In this document: positions 25,145-35,598 of the stretch, in pieces
Layout of the letters: each line of letters opens with the position of its first letter
Position numbering within the stretch: the stretch's first letter is position 1
Assembly: GCA_030698225.1 (NCBI GenBank)
Contig: JAUYNR010000011.1
Span: 1 to 50,815, forward strand
Direction: 5' to 3'
DNA: 50,815 nucleotides
Origin: Oxalobacteraceae bacterium
GTDB taxonomy: Bacteria > Pseudomonadota > Gammaproteobacteria > Burkholderiales > Burkholderiaceae_D
Made by a program: the position numbers and the translations under genes
Notes under the pieces: generated by a model
Seen by the model: the letters and a program-made list of their open reading frames with translations, nothing else
What the model was told of the DNA's origin: nothing
Database searches by the model: none

Positions 25145-28100
25145 ATGAACGCGACGCCAGGAAAACCGATCACCATCGGTTCATTTGTCAAGGTACTGTC
25201 CGAGTCGGGCCGTGCCCTTGGGATAGGAAAAGTAACTGAGCTAACTGGCAACCGAGCCACAGTCGCCTACTTCGACGTACCCGGCGATGCTACGCCGTTC
25301 CAGATTCAATCGCACGTCTCCGCGCTGCGCTCCAAAGACCTGGACGAAGAGACTCGGGTATTCCGACACAATGAAGCGATCGGACGCTGGCAGGTAGGAC
25401 GCATCTTGGACGGCGAGGGGCCAAGATGTCTGGTCGCGTTTCCGAATCAGCAAGTTGCAAATGTACCGCGCGTCGAATTGCATGTGCGCTGGCGCAAGCC
25501 GATAGCCGACCCTACCGAGTTCCTGGCACGCCAAGTGACCGAGACCCCGCATTTTTCTGAAGCGCGTTCGCGTTTTACGCGGGCGGTCACTGCACAACGT
25601 GCGGCATGCCGTGGCATGAGTTCGCTGCTGTCCTCGTCGGTTCAGTTGGCGGACTACCAGTTCAACGTCGTGCAGCGGGTACTGCAGGATCCTGTTCAAC
25701 GTTACCTTCTGGCCGACGAAGTCGGCCTGGGCAAGACTGTTGAGGCCGGGCTGTTAGTGCGCCAGTGCGTGCTCGATTCCCCCACGGCGCACGTATTGCT
25801 CGTGGTACCGGCGCCACTGGTCGCTCAATGGCGCCAAGAGTTGGTGCAGCGCTTCGGTCTGGCGTATTGCCTCGACGATTTCGTGTTCGTCGTGCCATCC
25901 GACGACCTCGTGACCATCAGGGACCGCTTGTCGACCACTGATATGTTGGTGGTCGACGAGGCGCATCATCTCTCGCGCAAGACCCACGACGCCGTTAATC
26001 CGCTCTACGAACTACTGCGCCGCCATGTGGCAAAGGTGCCGCGGCTGTTGCTGTTGTCTGGCACTCCAGTGTTGTCGGATACCGCAGGTTTCCTGCGCAT
26101 CCTGCACCTGTTAGATCCGATAGTGTTTCCGCTTGACGACCTTACTGGCTTTGAACGCCGCTTGCAGTCCCGCCAGTTGGTGGCGGAATTGGCAGCGTCG
26201 CTGGTGCCCGATAACGTACTGTCGATGGAGGATGACCTTGACCGCTTGCAAGAGGCCTTCCACGATGACCCTACGTTGATTCAACACGTTGAGACGCTGA
26301 GACCCATCGTTAGGGCGCTACCCGACGAAGACGATGAGGGGTTCGTCATGGCCCTCAATGAACTGCGTGCGCATCTCACCGAAACGTACAAACTACATCG
26401 CCGCATCCTGCGCAACCGGCGTAAGGCAGTGCCTTGGGCAACGCCGCGTCGCGGCGGGTTAGAGCCCTTGTCGTACGCCTGCGCTTGGCGCAGTGAGCGC
26501 CAGCGCGTGCTGGATGAACTACGAGTTCATTTGCTGAACGCTGACCTTATAGCGCAGGTCGCTCAGTTGCTATTCGTTGTCGCGGTTCACCCCGCCGGAG
26601 GCAATTCGGTTGTCGCGGCCCTACAGGCTGCCGGCATCAATGATGCCCGGGCTCATGACCTGGCGCAGCGCGTCGATGCGCTCGCTCATCGGAGCATGGA
26701 GGAAGGTGGGCGGCAGCGTGCGACGGTGGACGCGGTGCGACGCTCCTTAGAAACTCCAAATCTACAGCTTGTGGTGTTCTGCGATCAGCCTTCGGTGGCG
26801 GACGACTTGGCCGAGACCCTGAAAAGGAGTCTACGGCGTGACGTCGAGGTGCTGCGCCACGCCTGCGTCGATCCGGAAGACGCCGAGGACGACGTTATAG
26901 AGCCGTGGCGCCGCTTCCTCACCGAACCAGAACGCTGCCGTGTGCTGGTCTGCGACGCTCTGGCTGAGGAGGGGCTGAATCTGCACGGTGGCCGCAAAGT
27001 AGCAGTGCATTTTGACCTGCCCGCAACGCCGAACAGGATCGAGCAGCGACTCGGCCGACTGGATCGTTTTGGCGCAGGCGATGCGATTTGCTCGCTGGCT
27101 CTAGTCTGTGAAGACGATCCGGCCGAGCAGGCTTGGCTGGCTTGTCTTGCCGATGGCTTGCAAGTGTTCGACGCATCGATCGCGAGCCTGCAGTACCTTG
27201 TGGAGGAGACTCTGCATGCTACGGTCACCGACTGGTGTAACGAGGGACTGGACGGCCTGCTGCGCTGGAAGACGCAACTCGCCGGGCCGACTGGCTGGGC
27301 AACCCGCGAGCGCCGACGTATCGACCAGCAAGATGCGCTCGATGCGATGGGTGATCCGCAGAGCGATGCATTCGACGAACTGGAGGCGGTCGATGCGGAT
27401 TGGCGGTCCTGGCGCGATGCTTTCGAAGGATTCGCGCTTGGCACGCTGTTGTTTCGCCGCCGCAAGGAAGAGTGGAAGGGTGCGTTGACACCCGGTGAGC
27501 AGGTGTTCCGCCTCAATTACTCGCTCGATGGCAACAGCCGTACGCTGCTGTCGCTGTCCGACTTTGTCGACCAGTTTCTTGGCACGATCGACATCGAGGC
27601 GCCCCATAGCACGTCGCGTTCACCGCGAACTTATCCATACGCTTTCCGGCGCAGCACTGTACTGACAAAGGAGGGACAGGCGCGCGGACTGCGACCTTTG
27701 CGCTTCGGGGATCCGCTGGTTGAGGCGTTGAATGCTTTTTGCCAAACAGATGATCGCGGTCGGGTGTTCGCCATGTGGCGGCATCGGCCGGATTTTGAAG
27801 CATTCGATGCTAGTGGCATCGATTTGTGGTTCCGCTTTGATTTCCTGATTGAAGCTGGCCTGCCAAGGCGCAATGATGATGCCACCCGCGCTTTGCACCG
27901 CCGTGTCGAACAGCACTTTCCGCCTCAGTTTCATACCGTGTGGGTCGATATGGCTGGCGTTGTGACAATGGATCCGCCGGCTGTTCTCGCCGAGTCTTAT
28001 CGCCGTGACGGCGTAGGCAGTCGTGACTTCAACCTCAACCCTAGTCGTTGGGAATTCTTGGAGACGCTAGACCGCGTCCCTTGGATGGTCGAGTGGCGCG

Positions 28101-28393
28101 GGCATTGCAAACAGGCCATACAGCGCGCTCTTGAGTTTGTCATCGAGCATCATGCGGTGCGTCAACATATCGAGCACGGCCTGCGCTCATTGCAGCGTCA
28201 ACACGAGACACGCGTGGTACAAATCGAGTCGCGCATCGCACGTCTGGCCGGCGAAGCGCAGGCCGCCGAACGACATGACCTCGATAATGAAGCAGCCTTG
28301 CATGAACAGCTGACTAATTCGATACGCCAACCGGCCGTGCGCACCGACGTGGCTGGCGCACTTTTCATTTCAGCCACTGCGCCGTTCCAGTAA
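25145..28393 (+). CDS. dpdE: DpdE, SNF2-type DEAH helicase of the Dpd restriction module
   Basis: A 1082-residue SF2 ATPase. After an N-terminal part with SH3-like strands (about 10-120), the helicase core begins near residue 165: Walker A in ADEVGLGKT (191-198), DEAHH (271-275), motif III LLLSGTP, and motif VI in RIEQRLGRLDRFG (about 630-642), the SNF2/RapA pattern. The C-terminal 400 residues are helical and of unknown function. First gene of the eight-gene dpdE-F-G-H-I-J-K-D operon; its stop overlaps the dpdF start as TAATG. In the Dpd system of Salmonella, genes D to K are needed to restrict DNA lacking the 7-deazaguanine mark. The exact role of DpdE, perhaps translocating along or remodelling target DNA, is not known. 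Confidence 0.87.
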   Translation: MNATPGKPITIGSFVKVLSESGRALGIGKVTELTGNRATVAYFDVPGDATPFQIQSHVSALRSKDLDEETRVFRHNEAIGRWQVGRILDGEGPRCLVAFPNQQVANVPRVELHVRWRKPIADPTEFLARQVTETPHFSEARSRFTRAVTAQRAACRGMSSLLSSSVQLADYQFNVVQRVLQDPVQRYLLADEVGLGKTVEAGLLVRQCVLDSPTAHVLLVVPAPLVAQWRQELVQRFGLAYCLDDFVFVVPSDDLVTIRDRLSTTDMLVVDEAHHLSRKTHDAVNPLYELLRRHVAKVPRLLLLSGTPVLSDTAGFLRILHLLDPIVFPLDDLTGFERRLQSRQLVAELAASLVPDNVLSMEDDLDRLQEAFHDDPTLIQHVETLRPIVRALPDEDDEGFVMALNELRAHLTETYKLHRRILRNRRKAVPWATPRRGGLEPLSYACAWRSERQRVLDELRVHLLNADLIAQVAQLLFVVAVHPAGGNSVVAALQAAGINDARAHDLAQRVDALAHRSMEEGGRQRATVDAVRRSLETPNLQLVVFCDQPSVADDLAETLKRSLRRDVEVLRHACVDPEDAEDDVIEPWRRFLTEPERCRVLVCDALAEEGLNLHGGRKVAVHFDLPATPNRIEQRLGRLDRFGAGDAICSLALVCEDDPAEQAWLACLADGLQVFDASIASLQYLVEETLHATVTDWCNEGLDGLLRWKTQLAGPTGWATRERRRIDQQDALDAMGDPQSDAFDELEAVDADWRSWRDAFEGFALGTLLFRRRKEEWKGALTPGEQVFRLNYSLDGNSRTLLSLSDFVDQFLGTIDIEAPHSTSRSPRTYPYAFRRSTVLTKEGQARGLRPLRFGDPLVEALNAFCQTDDRGRVFAMWRHRPDFEAFDASGIDLWFRFDFLIEAGLPRRNDDATRALHRRVEQHFPPQFHTVWVDMAGVVTMDPPAVLAESYRRDGVGSRDFNLNPSRWEFLETLDRVPWMVEWRGHCKQAIQRALEFVIEHHAVRQHIEHGLRSLQRQHETRVVQIESRIARLAGEAQAAERHDLDNEAALHEQLTNSIRQPAVRTDVAGALFISATAPFQ

Positions 28394-30951
28394 TGAATAG
28401 TATCGGTGAGGTGTTCGACGTTGCCGCGCTGACGGCGCTTTGTGCGAGATGGCCTGCCGAGTCAGTTCCGACGCAGGTGGCAGACGATCCATTGCTGGAG
28501 AGGGTCCGGCAGGTGCTCGGACGACTGGCCCAGTCTCCAACAACCGCAGAGAGTGCCGACCTCGTCCCGTTGATTCGCCAGGTACTGCTGCGAGCAACTG
28601 GCGAAGAGGGGACTGTGCCTTTGTTGCGCGTGCCGGTCGGGGCTGGTTGGCCGTCGGCCGTGACTTGGGAAAACGCGCAATTCGACGTGCTCGGCGACAG
28701 CGCCGGACTGCGTGTCCGACCGCGTTGGCCGCGACTGTCGTTCCTGTCGGCTCAGTCTGACCTGTTCGATGATGTGTTTAAGGGCATTGTCTCGCGTCCA
28801 CTCACTAGCGTGCCGGCGGATCCGCTACTGCGCGAAGCGATGGATCTGCCGACCTACACGGGCGATGGGCAGCGCGAGGCAGTTCGTGCGTTGTTTCATC
28901 TCCCGCCGGGGGATACGCTAATCGCGAACCTGCCTACTGGCAGCGGTAAAAGCCTACTGGCGCAATTGTCTCCTCTCATTGAACCTGAAGGTTCGGTGAC
29001 TCTCGCGATCGTGCCAACTGTTGCACTCGCGATCGACCAGGCAACTCGCATGCGCGTACTGCTGCAACGGCGTTATCCTCATCGCGACTTTCCGCCACTG
29101 GCATTCCATGGTGGCCTATCGCCCGACGACAGAACCGCCGTATGGCGCGCGCTCCGCCAGGGAACGCAACCTATCCTGTTCACATCGCCCGAATACGCCG
29201 TTGGTAGCCTGCGTGAAGTGCTCTTGGACGTTGCCGCAACAGGCCGCTTGAAGCGGGTGTTCATTGATGAAGCGCACCTAGTGATCGGCTGGGGTAACGG
29301 CTTCCGGCCCGCGTTTCAGTTGCTGCCGGCACTGGTTGGCATGCTGCGCGAGCGGGTACCCAATCGAGAAGTGAGAGTGGTGCTGGCATCCGCGACGCTG
29401 ACCGGAAGCACCATCCGTGATCTGCGCCAACTATTCGGGCCGCCAGAACGCGCCGTCGTCGTCTCGGCGGTGCACTTACGCCCCGAGATCCGATACGCAT
29501 TTTTGAAGTGCGAGCATGAAGAGCGCATCGCCCGCGTGCTGGAGGTGGCCCGACTCGCGCCGCGTCCGTTCATTCTGTATGTCACTCGGCCGGACGAGGC
29601 GGACACGTGGGCGAGCGTGCTGCGCGAGGGCGGCCTGCGTCGTGTGGAGATGTTCACAGGCAAAACCTCGGCATCCGAGCGTGAACGGTTGCTCAAGCAG
29701 TGGGGCGCGAACGAAATTGACGGAATGGTAGCGACTTCCGCGTTCGGCCTAGGGGTCGACAAAAGTGACGTGCGCACCATCCTCCACGCCACGCTGCCAG
29801 ATTCACTAGACCGTTACTACCAGGAAGTCGGTCGTGCTGGACGCGACGGTCGCGCTTGTGCAGCCTTACTGTTGCATACCGCGGTCGACCATGCTCAAGC
29901 GCGCGACTTGGCGTTTCCGCGAATGATTAGCGACGAGAAGGGCTACGAGCGGTGGACCGTACTCATTGATCATTCTGTGCCGCATGACACCATCCCGGAC
30001 GTGTCGTGGGTCGACTTAGCAATATTGCCGGCGCATTTGCGCATGCAATCCGAAGCCAGCAGGGAATGGAACGTGCGCGCACTGACGCTGATGGCGCGCG
30101 CTGGGTTGATTGAATTGGTGGCGCTTGCCACGCGCCATGGAGAGGACGATGAGGCACCGCAGACTCTTGGTGACGTGACACACGCCGCAGTCCGCATTGT
30201 CGACGACGGGCACCGTCTCCCAGAAGTGTTCAACGTGCGGTTGGCCCAAGCTCGGCAGAATGTCCGCCAAGCTGCTGATAGGGGCTTGGCGGCAATGCAA
30301 AATGTTGCCGCGGGAGAGGTTGAGATCTCCGAAGCTTTGCGCAGGATGTACTCGGTCACCGAGGGGGGCTTGGAGCCGGTCACGGTCTGTTGCGGCGGAT
30401 GCCCGGTCCATTGGGCCGATCGCGGTGAAAAAGTGCGCTACCGGCCTCCGGGGGCGCAGCGCCTACAGCGCTTCGCACACCGCTCACTCGAAGTGCTCGA
30501 CCGTCTAGCGCTACCGCGTGCAGCGTCGCATCTATTGGTCATCGACGTAGCGCCCGAGTTCGCATATGCCGAAACGTGCGCAGCCATTGTGAAGTTGCTG
30601 GCGCCGGCGGTGGAATGTCACACCATCGTGCTCGAACGTAGTTTTGCGAAACTTCATGTCTTGACTATCGAGCGGGCGTTACCTCGTGGTCGCTGCACCG
30701 ACGTTTTCATCGACACCATCGATGCCGATATGCTCAAGCAATGGCCTGCTGGGGCAGGGGAGGTGCGTATTGTAATCTGGGGCAATGCGCAGCCACCGGC
30801 GGTGCCTGACGTCTTACGTTTGTCGCAAGCGCTCCTCGAGATTCTCGTTGTACCCTCAGAGCTTGCGCACCCGCATCATCCTGCGCGGCGCTTCATTGAA
30901 ACTACGCCGCATGTGCACGCGGCGGACCTGTTGCACTTGATTACCTCATGA
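28393..30951 (+). CDS. dpdF: DpdF, RecQ-like DNA helicase of the Dpd restriction module
   Basis: An 852-residue SF2 helicase with RecQ-type motifs: PTGSGKS (181-187), IDEAHLVIGWG (about 291), motif III VLASATLTGS, and QEVGRAGRDGR (about 476). After the helicase core, CCGGCPVHWA near residue 666 is Cys-rich and could bind metal, followed by an alpha/beta C-terminal domain. The ATG overlaps the dpdE stop (TAATG), and its own stop overlaps dpdG (ATGA), so it is translated in a coupled chain. Family membership rests on the RecQ-like core together with the order of neighbours that defines the Dpd cluster. Confidence 0.85.
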   Translation: MNSIGEVFDVAALTALCARWPAESVPTQVADDPLLERVRQVLGRLAQSPTTAESADLVPLIRQVLLRATGEEGTVPLLRVPVGAGWPSAVTWENAQFDVLGDSAGLRVRPRWPRLSFLSAQSDLFDDVFKGIVSRPLTSVPADPLLREAMDLPTYTGDGQREAVRALFHLPPGDTLIANLPTGSGKSLLAQLSPLIEPEGSVTLAIVPTVALAIDQATRMRVLLQRRYPHRDFPPLAFHGGLSPDDRTAVWRALRQGTQPILFTSPEYAVGSLREVLLDVAATGRLKRVFIDEAHLVIGWGNGFRPAFQLLPALVGMLRERVPNREVRVVLASATLTGSTIRDLRQLFGPPERAVVVSAVHLRPEIRYAFLKCEHEERIARVLEVARLAPRPFILYVTRPDEADTWASVLREGGLRRVEMFTGKTSASERERLLKQWGANEIDGMVATSAFGLGVDKSDVRTILHATLPDSLDRYYQEVGRAGRDGRACAALLLHTAVDHAQARDLAFPRMISDEKGYERWTVLIDHSVPHDTIPDVSWVDLAILPAHLRMQSEASREWNVRALTLMARAGLIELVALATRHGEDDEAPQTLGDVTHAAVRIVDDGHRLPEVFNVRLAQARQNVRQAADRGLAAMQNVAAGEVEISEALRRMYSVTEGGLEPVTVCCGGCPVHWADRGEKVRYRPPGAQRLQRFAHRSLEVLDRLALPRAASHLLVIDVAPEFAYAETCAAIVKLLAPAVECHTIVLERSFAKLHVLTIERALPRGRCTDVFIDTIDADMLKQWPAGAGEVRIVIWGNAQPPAVPDVLRLSQALLEILVVPSELAHPHHPARRFIETTPHVHAADLLHLITS

Positions 30952-31847
30952 GCCTTCTCAATCTAACCGTCGACGGCCTGCCAAATGTGTTGATTGTGTT
31001 GTATTCGACCGTGGCACTCGCCCGGTCACCGCTCACCATTGATGAGGTGCTTAATGCTGTTGCGCCCCCCGGTGTGGTGACCGATCCGCGGCGCATCGCG
31101 CGGGTGACATTTAACCGTTGGACCGAGTTGGGGTTGTTCCGATTGGACGATGCTGGCGAGCGTGTCATGCTTGCTCGGGCGCCGGAGACGGACATGAAAA
31201 ACGATGTCGACATCGTTCGCGCTGTGCGTATTGCCGCTCGCCGGTGTGCGCTCTCCGAGTCGAACAACCCAGAGTTATGGGCGCGCGAGAGTGCCCTCGC
31301 CGCCGACCTCACGCGCTCCCTGGCGTGGTTACTCGCGCAAGATGTGTATCGACTGCGCTTCAGCGAAGCCCAGTCGCTAGAATTGAAGCAGATCGCCAAC
31401 GATGATCTGCGCCTGATGCAGAACGACACCCGCAAGAATGGCCTCCAGTTTTGGGGGCACTTCCTTGGTTTCGTCCGCCAACCCGGCGGTGGGGACGTGG
31501 ATCCGACACTCGCCATTCGTGAGACCCTGCCCGCCTGCATTGACGTTGGCGAGGACATGCCGGCTACCGAATTCGTCGAACGCCTTGCGAAGCACCTACC
31601 GGTGCTCGATGGTGGCGCCTACCGTGTCGCCGTTGAAGCGCAACTTGAAAATGATGCCCTGCCGCCGTTGCAGTCGGGCCAATTATCGACCTCGCTTTCG
31701 CGAGCCTTGTTCAGCCTCATGATCGACCAAACCCTGCAATTCGAGAACAAGGCCGATGTCGGCAGCAGCATCGTTCTCACCGGCCATGACGGCCTCCGGG
31801 CGGATCAACGCTACAGTTGGGTGCGACGCCCAAGGAGGGCCGTGTAA
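30948..31847 (+). CDS. dpdG: DpdG, restriction-module protein of unknown biochemical role
   Basis: A 299-residue protein without a catalytic motif I can recognise. The N-terminal 90 residues (LTIDEVLNAV...RIARVTFNRWTELGLF) look like a winged helix, so DNA binding is possible. The ATG overlaps the dpdF stop (ATGA), and its TAA shares a base with the dpdH start (TAATG). It is identified mainly by position between the RecQ-like helicase and the large ATPase, the conserved dpd order, and by length. Confidence 0.78.
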   Translation: MSLLNLTVDGLPNVLIVLYSTVALARSPLTIDEVLNAVAPPGVVTDPRRIARVTFNRWTELGLFRLDDAGERVMLARAPETDMKNDVDIVRAVRIAARRCALSESNNPELWARESALAADLTRSLAWLLAQDVYRLRFSEAQSLELKQIANDDLRLMQNDTRKNGLQFWGHFLGFVRQPGGGDVDPTLAIRETLPACIDVGEDMPATEFVERLAKHLPVLDGGAYRVAVEAQLENDALPPLQSGQLSTSLSRALFSLMIDQTLQFENKADVGSSIVLTGHDGLRADQRYSWVRRPRRAV

Positions 31848-34800
31848 TGGCGACGCTTGATCGCTATTGGCCTGGCGCTCGTTATGTTGACGAGTGCATT
31901 CGCACTGAAGCAGAGGTCCTTGACGATGCCGTACTTCTCGCGGTGCATGAACCTGGCCCACTGCGCACCCGCTCAGCAAATGGCGCTGCAGAGGCGCCGG
32001 CCACCGAACAAGACCTACTCGAAGCGCTCCTTCGCTCGGCGGACGACGGCAGTGCTGTGCTGGTCGCCATCACGGGCGACTCTGGCGTTGGCAAGTCGCA
32101 CATGGTGCGGTGGCTGCATGCACAGTTACAACGGCATCCGAAGCGCGACCAACTGGTTATCGTACTGGTGCCTAAGACGGCGAGCTTGCGGCAGGTCGTT
32201 GAGAGCATGCTTGCGCCGCTCGAAGGCGATGCGTTTCGCCTCCTGCAGGCTGAGTTGGCCAAGGCCGTCGAGCAACTTAATCCTCGCGACGCCAGCCTCA
32301 TGCTCGCCACGTCGCTTGGTATTGAACTCGAGCGCAAGTTCGAGACAGGTATGCAGGCGCTGCGGGAGGTCGGCGCGGATAACCGCGGCGCCCGCGACCG
32401 CTTGGACTTGACAAAGAATCTGCGTGAGTTGATCCGTGACGCCGATGTGTTGGATGGATGGTTCATCCACGTGCTTCAGCGCATCGTGCGCCAAACCTTA
32501 GAAGGTGGCAGCGAAACGCAGACCGGCGAATTGCGCCGTTTCGTGCCGGACGACTTGATTGTGCCCGACACATGGTCGTCAGCAGACGCCAAGCGCGCGA
32601 CGATAAATGCGCTGCAGCAGTTAGCCAAGGACGACGGCGCCCGCCGCCCGCTTGCCGCAGACATTTTGCAGGAGGTGCTGGATTCAGCGCTGCGCACGGT
32701 ATTCCGCTTCTCCGAGGCTCTCGGCCAACGCACCATTGAAGAAATCGTCGATGACATTCGCCGCAGCCTGCTGGTTGACGGCAAGGAATTGGTTCTGCTG
32801 ATCGAGGACTTTGCTGCTCTAGCCGGCATTCAGCAACCGCTTCTTAACCTTATGATCGCCGAGAGCGACCACGGCGGCCAACGCATCAGAGCCCCGCTAC
32901 GTACAGCCTTGGCCGTGACCGATGGCTTCCTCCCTAGTCGCCAAACCATCCTGACTCGAGCTAAGCGCGAGTGGTTCATTCCAAATGCGGGACAAAGCGA
33001 CGACGAATTAATCGGTCGCCTCACCGACTTGGCCGGCCGCTACCTCAACGCCGCGCGGTGGGGTGTGACTGCACTGCGCGAACAGTTCCGCGAGAGCCGC
33101 GGTGAAGACCTCTATGGGTGGGTGCGTGCATTCGATGAACCACTCAGTGCCGAGGAGTCTGACATGTTGAGCGCCTTTGGATATAGTCGCCATGGGTACC
33201 CGCTGTTCCCTTTGTCATCGGCGTCCATCGCCTCGCTATGCCGGCGCGAGCTTAAGTCGGGTAACGGACTGCGTTTCAACCCGCGTGCATTCATCAATGG
33301 CGTGTTGCGCGACACGTTGCTGCTGCGCCCACTGCATGAACTCAGTTCTTTCCCTCCGCCTGACTTTAAAGGAGCGGCACCGACGGCATCGGTCGCCTTG
33401 GAACTCCGCACTCGTGCAATGCCTGGCGAGCAACGCGAGCGTCTCGGGTCGGCGTTGGTCCACTGGGCGAACAACCCGACTGACCTGACGGCGCCGCCAA
33501 CTGTTCGTGAGGGTGTTTTCAAGGCATTCCACTTACCATGGCCGTTCGCGCCGGGCGCAAAGGTTATTCCGACGGATCCAACGGTACCTCGGCCGGCGCC
33601 GATACCGGAGCCGCCAAAGCCAACCCCGCAACCGCAACTCAGTTATATCGAGGCGTGGGCAACGGGCGACATCGACCAGATCAAAGCCCGAAACGTACGT
33701 AACCTGTTCGAGGCCGCGCTAAACGATCGAATCGACTGGAATAGTGCTCGCATGAGAGGTCGGCGCGTAGAGGCCGGGCAAATCTGGTTGCCGTTTGCCC
33801 GTACAGGCAATCCCAGTACTGAACCGAAATTCGTCGTGGCTGAGGCTTCTCGGCCGCTTTGTCCCGTCCTGCGGGCAGGTCTTGCGGCACTCGAGCGTTG
33901 GAAGGAGAACGATAAGTCTTGGGACTATGCGAATTCGGAGAACGACTATTCCATCGCCCAGCTGTTGCTCGATCGGGTCGAAAGTCAGGTGTTGGCGTGG
34001 CACGGGGCAGTTGCGGAGCGCCTAGCCGGCGCTGCACTACGCATCTTGCATCGCCAATCTCTGCTGCTGCGCTTGACCAGTTCGGCGGAACCGCGGGTCC
34101 CAGCGTTGAAAGATTATCACGCGACGCTGCCGAAGCCCCTCTCGGCCCCGGACCCGTCAGATACCCGCCAGTCCGCCATGGTCGCCGCCGCCGCCGTGCG
34201 CGCCGAAGCCGCTAGGTCTGACGTACAGCGATTCCTGGCGGATGCTGTCGGTTGCTTCCAGGGTACCGGCGGAACCCTGTATGCGGTGGACCCGCGACGC
34301 ATCAAAAATGCCTGGAGCCAGGACTTGCCCGATGCGATGGCTCTGCAGATTAAGTCAGACGCTGGCCAAGCCCGTGCTGCTGCGGATGAAATGCTGTCAC
34401 GCATCGATAGCCTACTTACACGCTACCGCAGTGCTGTTGAACCGCTCCTTCCGGCCATCAAGGCACTGATTGGCGAAGACGGTGATGTCAACATTGGTCC
34501 GCTGCTGCTGGCGCAGATTGAGCAGGCGCGGATCGCGGGTTCCTTCCCGCGGTCTGTTTGTAGTTCCGCCGATGCGAAGAAGGCCATCGAAAAACTCATC
34601 ACTGTCGAGGCCAAGAGCTTCATGCGTCGGGCTCTGTCATTCGAGGCGCCTGTCGCTACGGCCTCGGTTGAAAGCCGTCTCGCTGGCTGGTCGTCGCTTG
34701 ATATCGAACAACTCGTTCAAGTCCATGATGCCCTCACGCTGCTCGACAAGGTCTTACAAGGCATCGAACGAGAGATTGATTCGAAGCTACTGGCAAGTGG

Positions 34801-34876
34801 CGGCGGCGACATTGGCGTCATGGTGGCTGCCCTTCAACAAGACCTTGTCCAAGCCGCTCAGGGGGGCACAGCATGA
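31847..34876 (+). CDS. dpdH: DpdH, large P-loop ATPase of the Dpd restriction module
   Basis: A 1009-residue protein with an N-terminal AAA/STAND-like ATPase. Walker A is ITGDSGVGKSHMVRW (GDSGVGKS at 77-84), and the Walker B candidate is ELVLLIEDFAAL (about 308-319). The middle and C-terminal parts are helical, with a proline-rich linker near residue 590 (PRPAPIPEPPKPTPQPQ) that probably separates two halves. The ATG at 31847 is chosen because it overlaps the dpdG stop; the longer frame starts inside dpdG. It overlaps dpdI by ATGA. It is presumed to be an ATP-driven component of the restriction complex. Confidence 0.82.
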   Translation: MATLDRYWPGARYVDECIRTEAEVLDDAVLLAVHEPGPLRTRSANGAAEAPATEQDLLEALLRSADDGSAVLVAITGDSGVGKSHMVRWLHAQLQRHPKRDQLVIVLVPKTASLRQVVESMLAPLEGDAFRLLQAELAKAVEQLNPRDASLMLATSLGIELERKFETGMQALREVGADNRGARDRLDLTKNLRELIRDADVLDGWFIHVLQRIVRQTLEGGSETQTGELRRFVPDDLIVPDTWSSADAKRATINALQQLAKDDGARRPLAADILQEVLDSALRTVFRFSEALGQRTIEEIVDDIRRSLLVDGKELVLLIEDFAALAGIQQPLLNLMIAESDHGGQRIRAPLRTALAVTDGFLPSRQTILTRAKREWFIPNAGQSDDELIGRLTDLAGRYLNAARWGVTALREQFRESRGEDLYGWVRAFDEPLSAEESDMLSAFGYSRHGYPLFPLSSASIASLCRRELKSGNGLRFNPRAFINGVLRDTLLLRPLHELSSFPPPDFKGAAPTASVALELRTRAMPGEQRERLGSALVHWANNPTDLTAPPTVREGVFKAFHLPWPFAPGAKVIPTDPTVPRPAPIPEPPKPTPQPQLSYIEAWATGDIDQIKARNVRNLFEAALNDRIDWNSARMRGRRVEAGQIWLPFARTGNPSTEPKFVVAEASRPLCPVLRAGLAALERWKENDKSWDYANSENDYSIAQLLLDRVESQVLAWHGAVAERLAGAALRILHRQSLLLRLTSSAEPRVPALKDYHATLPKPLSAPDPSDTRQSAMVAAAAVRAEAARSDVQRFLADAVGCFQGTGGTLYAVDPRRIKNAWSQDLPDAMALQIKSDAGQARAAADEMLSRIDSLLTRYRSAVEPLLPAIKALIGEDGDVNIGPLLLAQIEQARIAGSFPRSVCSSADAKKAIEKLITVEAKSFMRRALSFEAPVATASVESRLAGWSSLDIEQLVQVHDALTLLDKVLQGIEREIDSKLLASGGGDIGVMVAALQQDLVQAAQGGTA

Positions 34877-35598
34877 CTACGCTACTGCAGCGTTGCAAGG
34901 AGGTTACTTTCAAGACTGAAAAGCTCTCCTTCGCTCAGCGCCATGCCAACCAGCAAAAGCAGGTGCAGGAACGCACGCGGGAGTGGAAGAGCGACTATGA
35001 CAGACTAAAGACTGTGACTAGTCGCACAGCCTGCTTGGCACTAGGTGCAGAGGCACGGAAGAGTGTCGCGGAAAAGCGCGAGAATCTTCGCCACAACGCG
35101 GCTCAAGTGCTTGAGCGCCTGAAGTCGCACGACGACATCTGCCTGCTCACTGAAGATAACTTATGGATGCGCTTGCTTGCGTCCGTCCAAGGGTTGGTTG
35201 ATGAAATCGAAACCGGCGGCAAGTTAGCCTGGAGGTCCTATGTCGACGATCAAGGGACGCTGGAGGACCCAAGTTTGCTGCGTAGTCGCGCGCCGCCAAC
35301 CCCGATGAACGACGCTGCAATTGCGGCCTACAAGACTCAATATGCGGTGTATGCCTCAATTATTAGACTTGCGCTTCCGCGTAGCGCGGACGACCTCTCC
35401 CTGTTGCCCCAAGTCATCGCCGCCTGCCGGGCTGAAGCTGCCAAGATTACTTTCAATGTGTCGCCCGACGTGCGACGGTTCTTCCAGGACATCCACTCGG
35501 GCAGCGCCACTTTGGCATCGGTGACACCCGCCGTACTAGAGTGGCTTGCTGAGAACAGACAACTGGAGTGCTACCTAATTCGGGCCGCTGGCCGATGA
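34873..35598 (+). CDS. dpdI: DpdI, small helical protein of the Dpd restriction module
   Basis: A 241-residue, highly charged and mostly helical protein. Residues 12-85 (SFAQRHANQQKQVQERTREW, then further Lys/Glu-rich stretches) are likely coiled coil. No catalytic motif is visible. Both ends overlap neighbours by ATGA, so it is co-translated between the ATPase DpdH and the helicase DpdJ, and may tie them together. The assignment is by position and size. Confidence 0.75.
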   Translation: MTTLLQRCKEVTFKTEKLSFAQRHANQQKQVQERTREWKSDYDRLKTVTSRTACLALGAEARKSVAEKRENLRHNAAQVLERLKSHDDICLLTEDNLWMRLLASVQGLVDEIETGGKLAWRSYVDDQGTLEDPSLLRSRAPPTPMNDAAIAAYKTQYAVYASIIRLALPRSADDLSLLPQVIAACRAEAAKITFNVSPDVRRFFQDIHSGSATLASVTPAVLEWLAENRQLECYLIRAAGR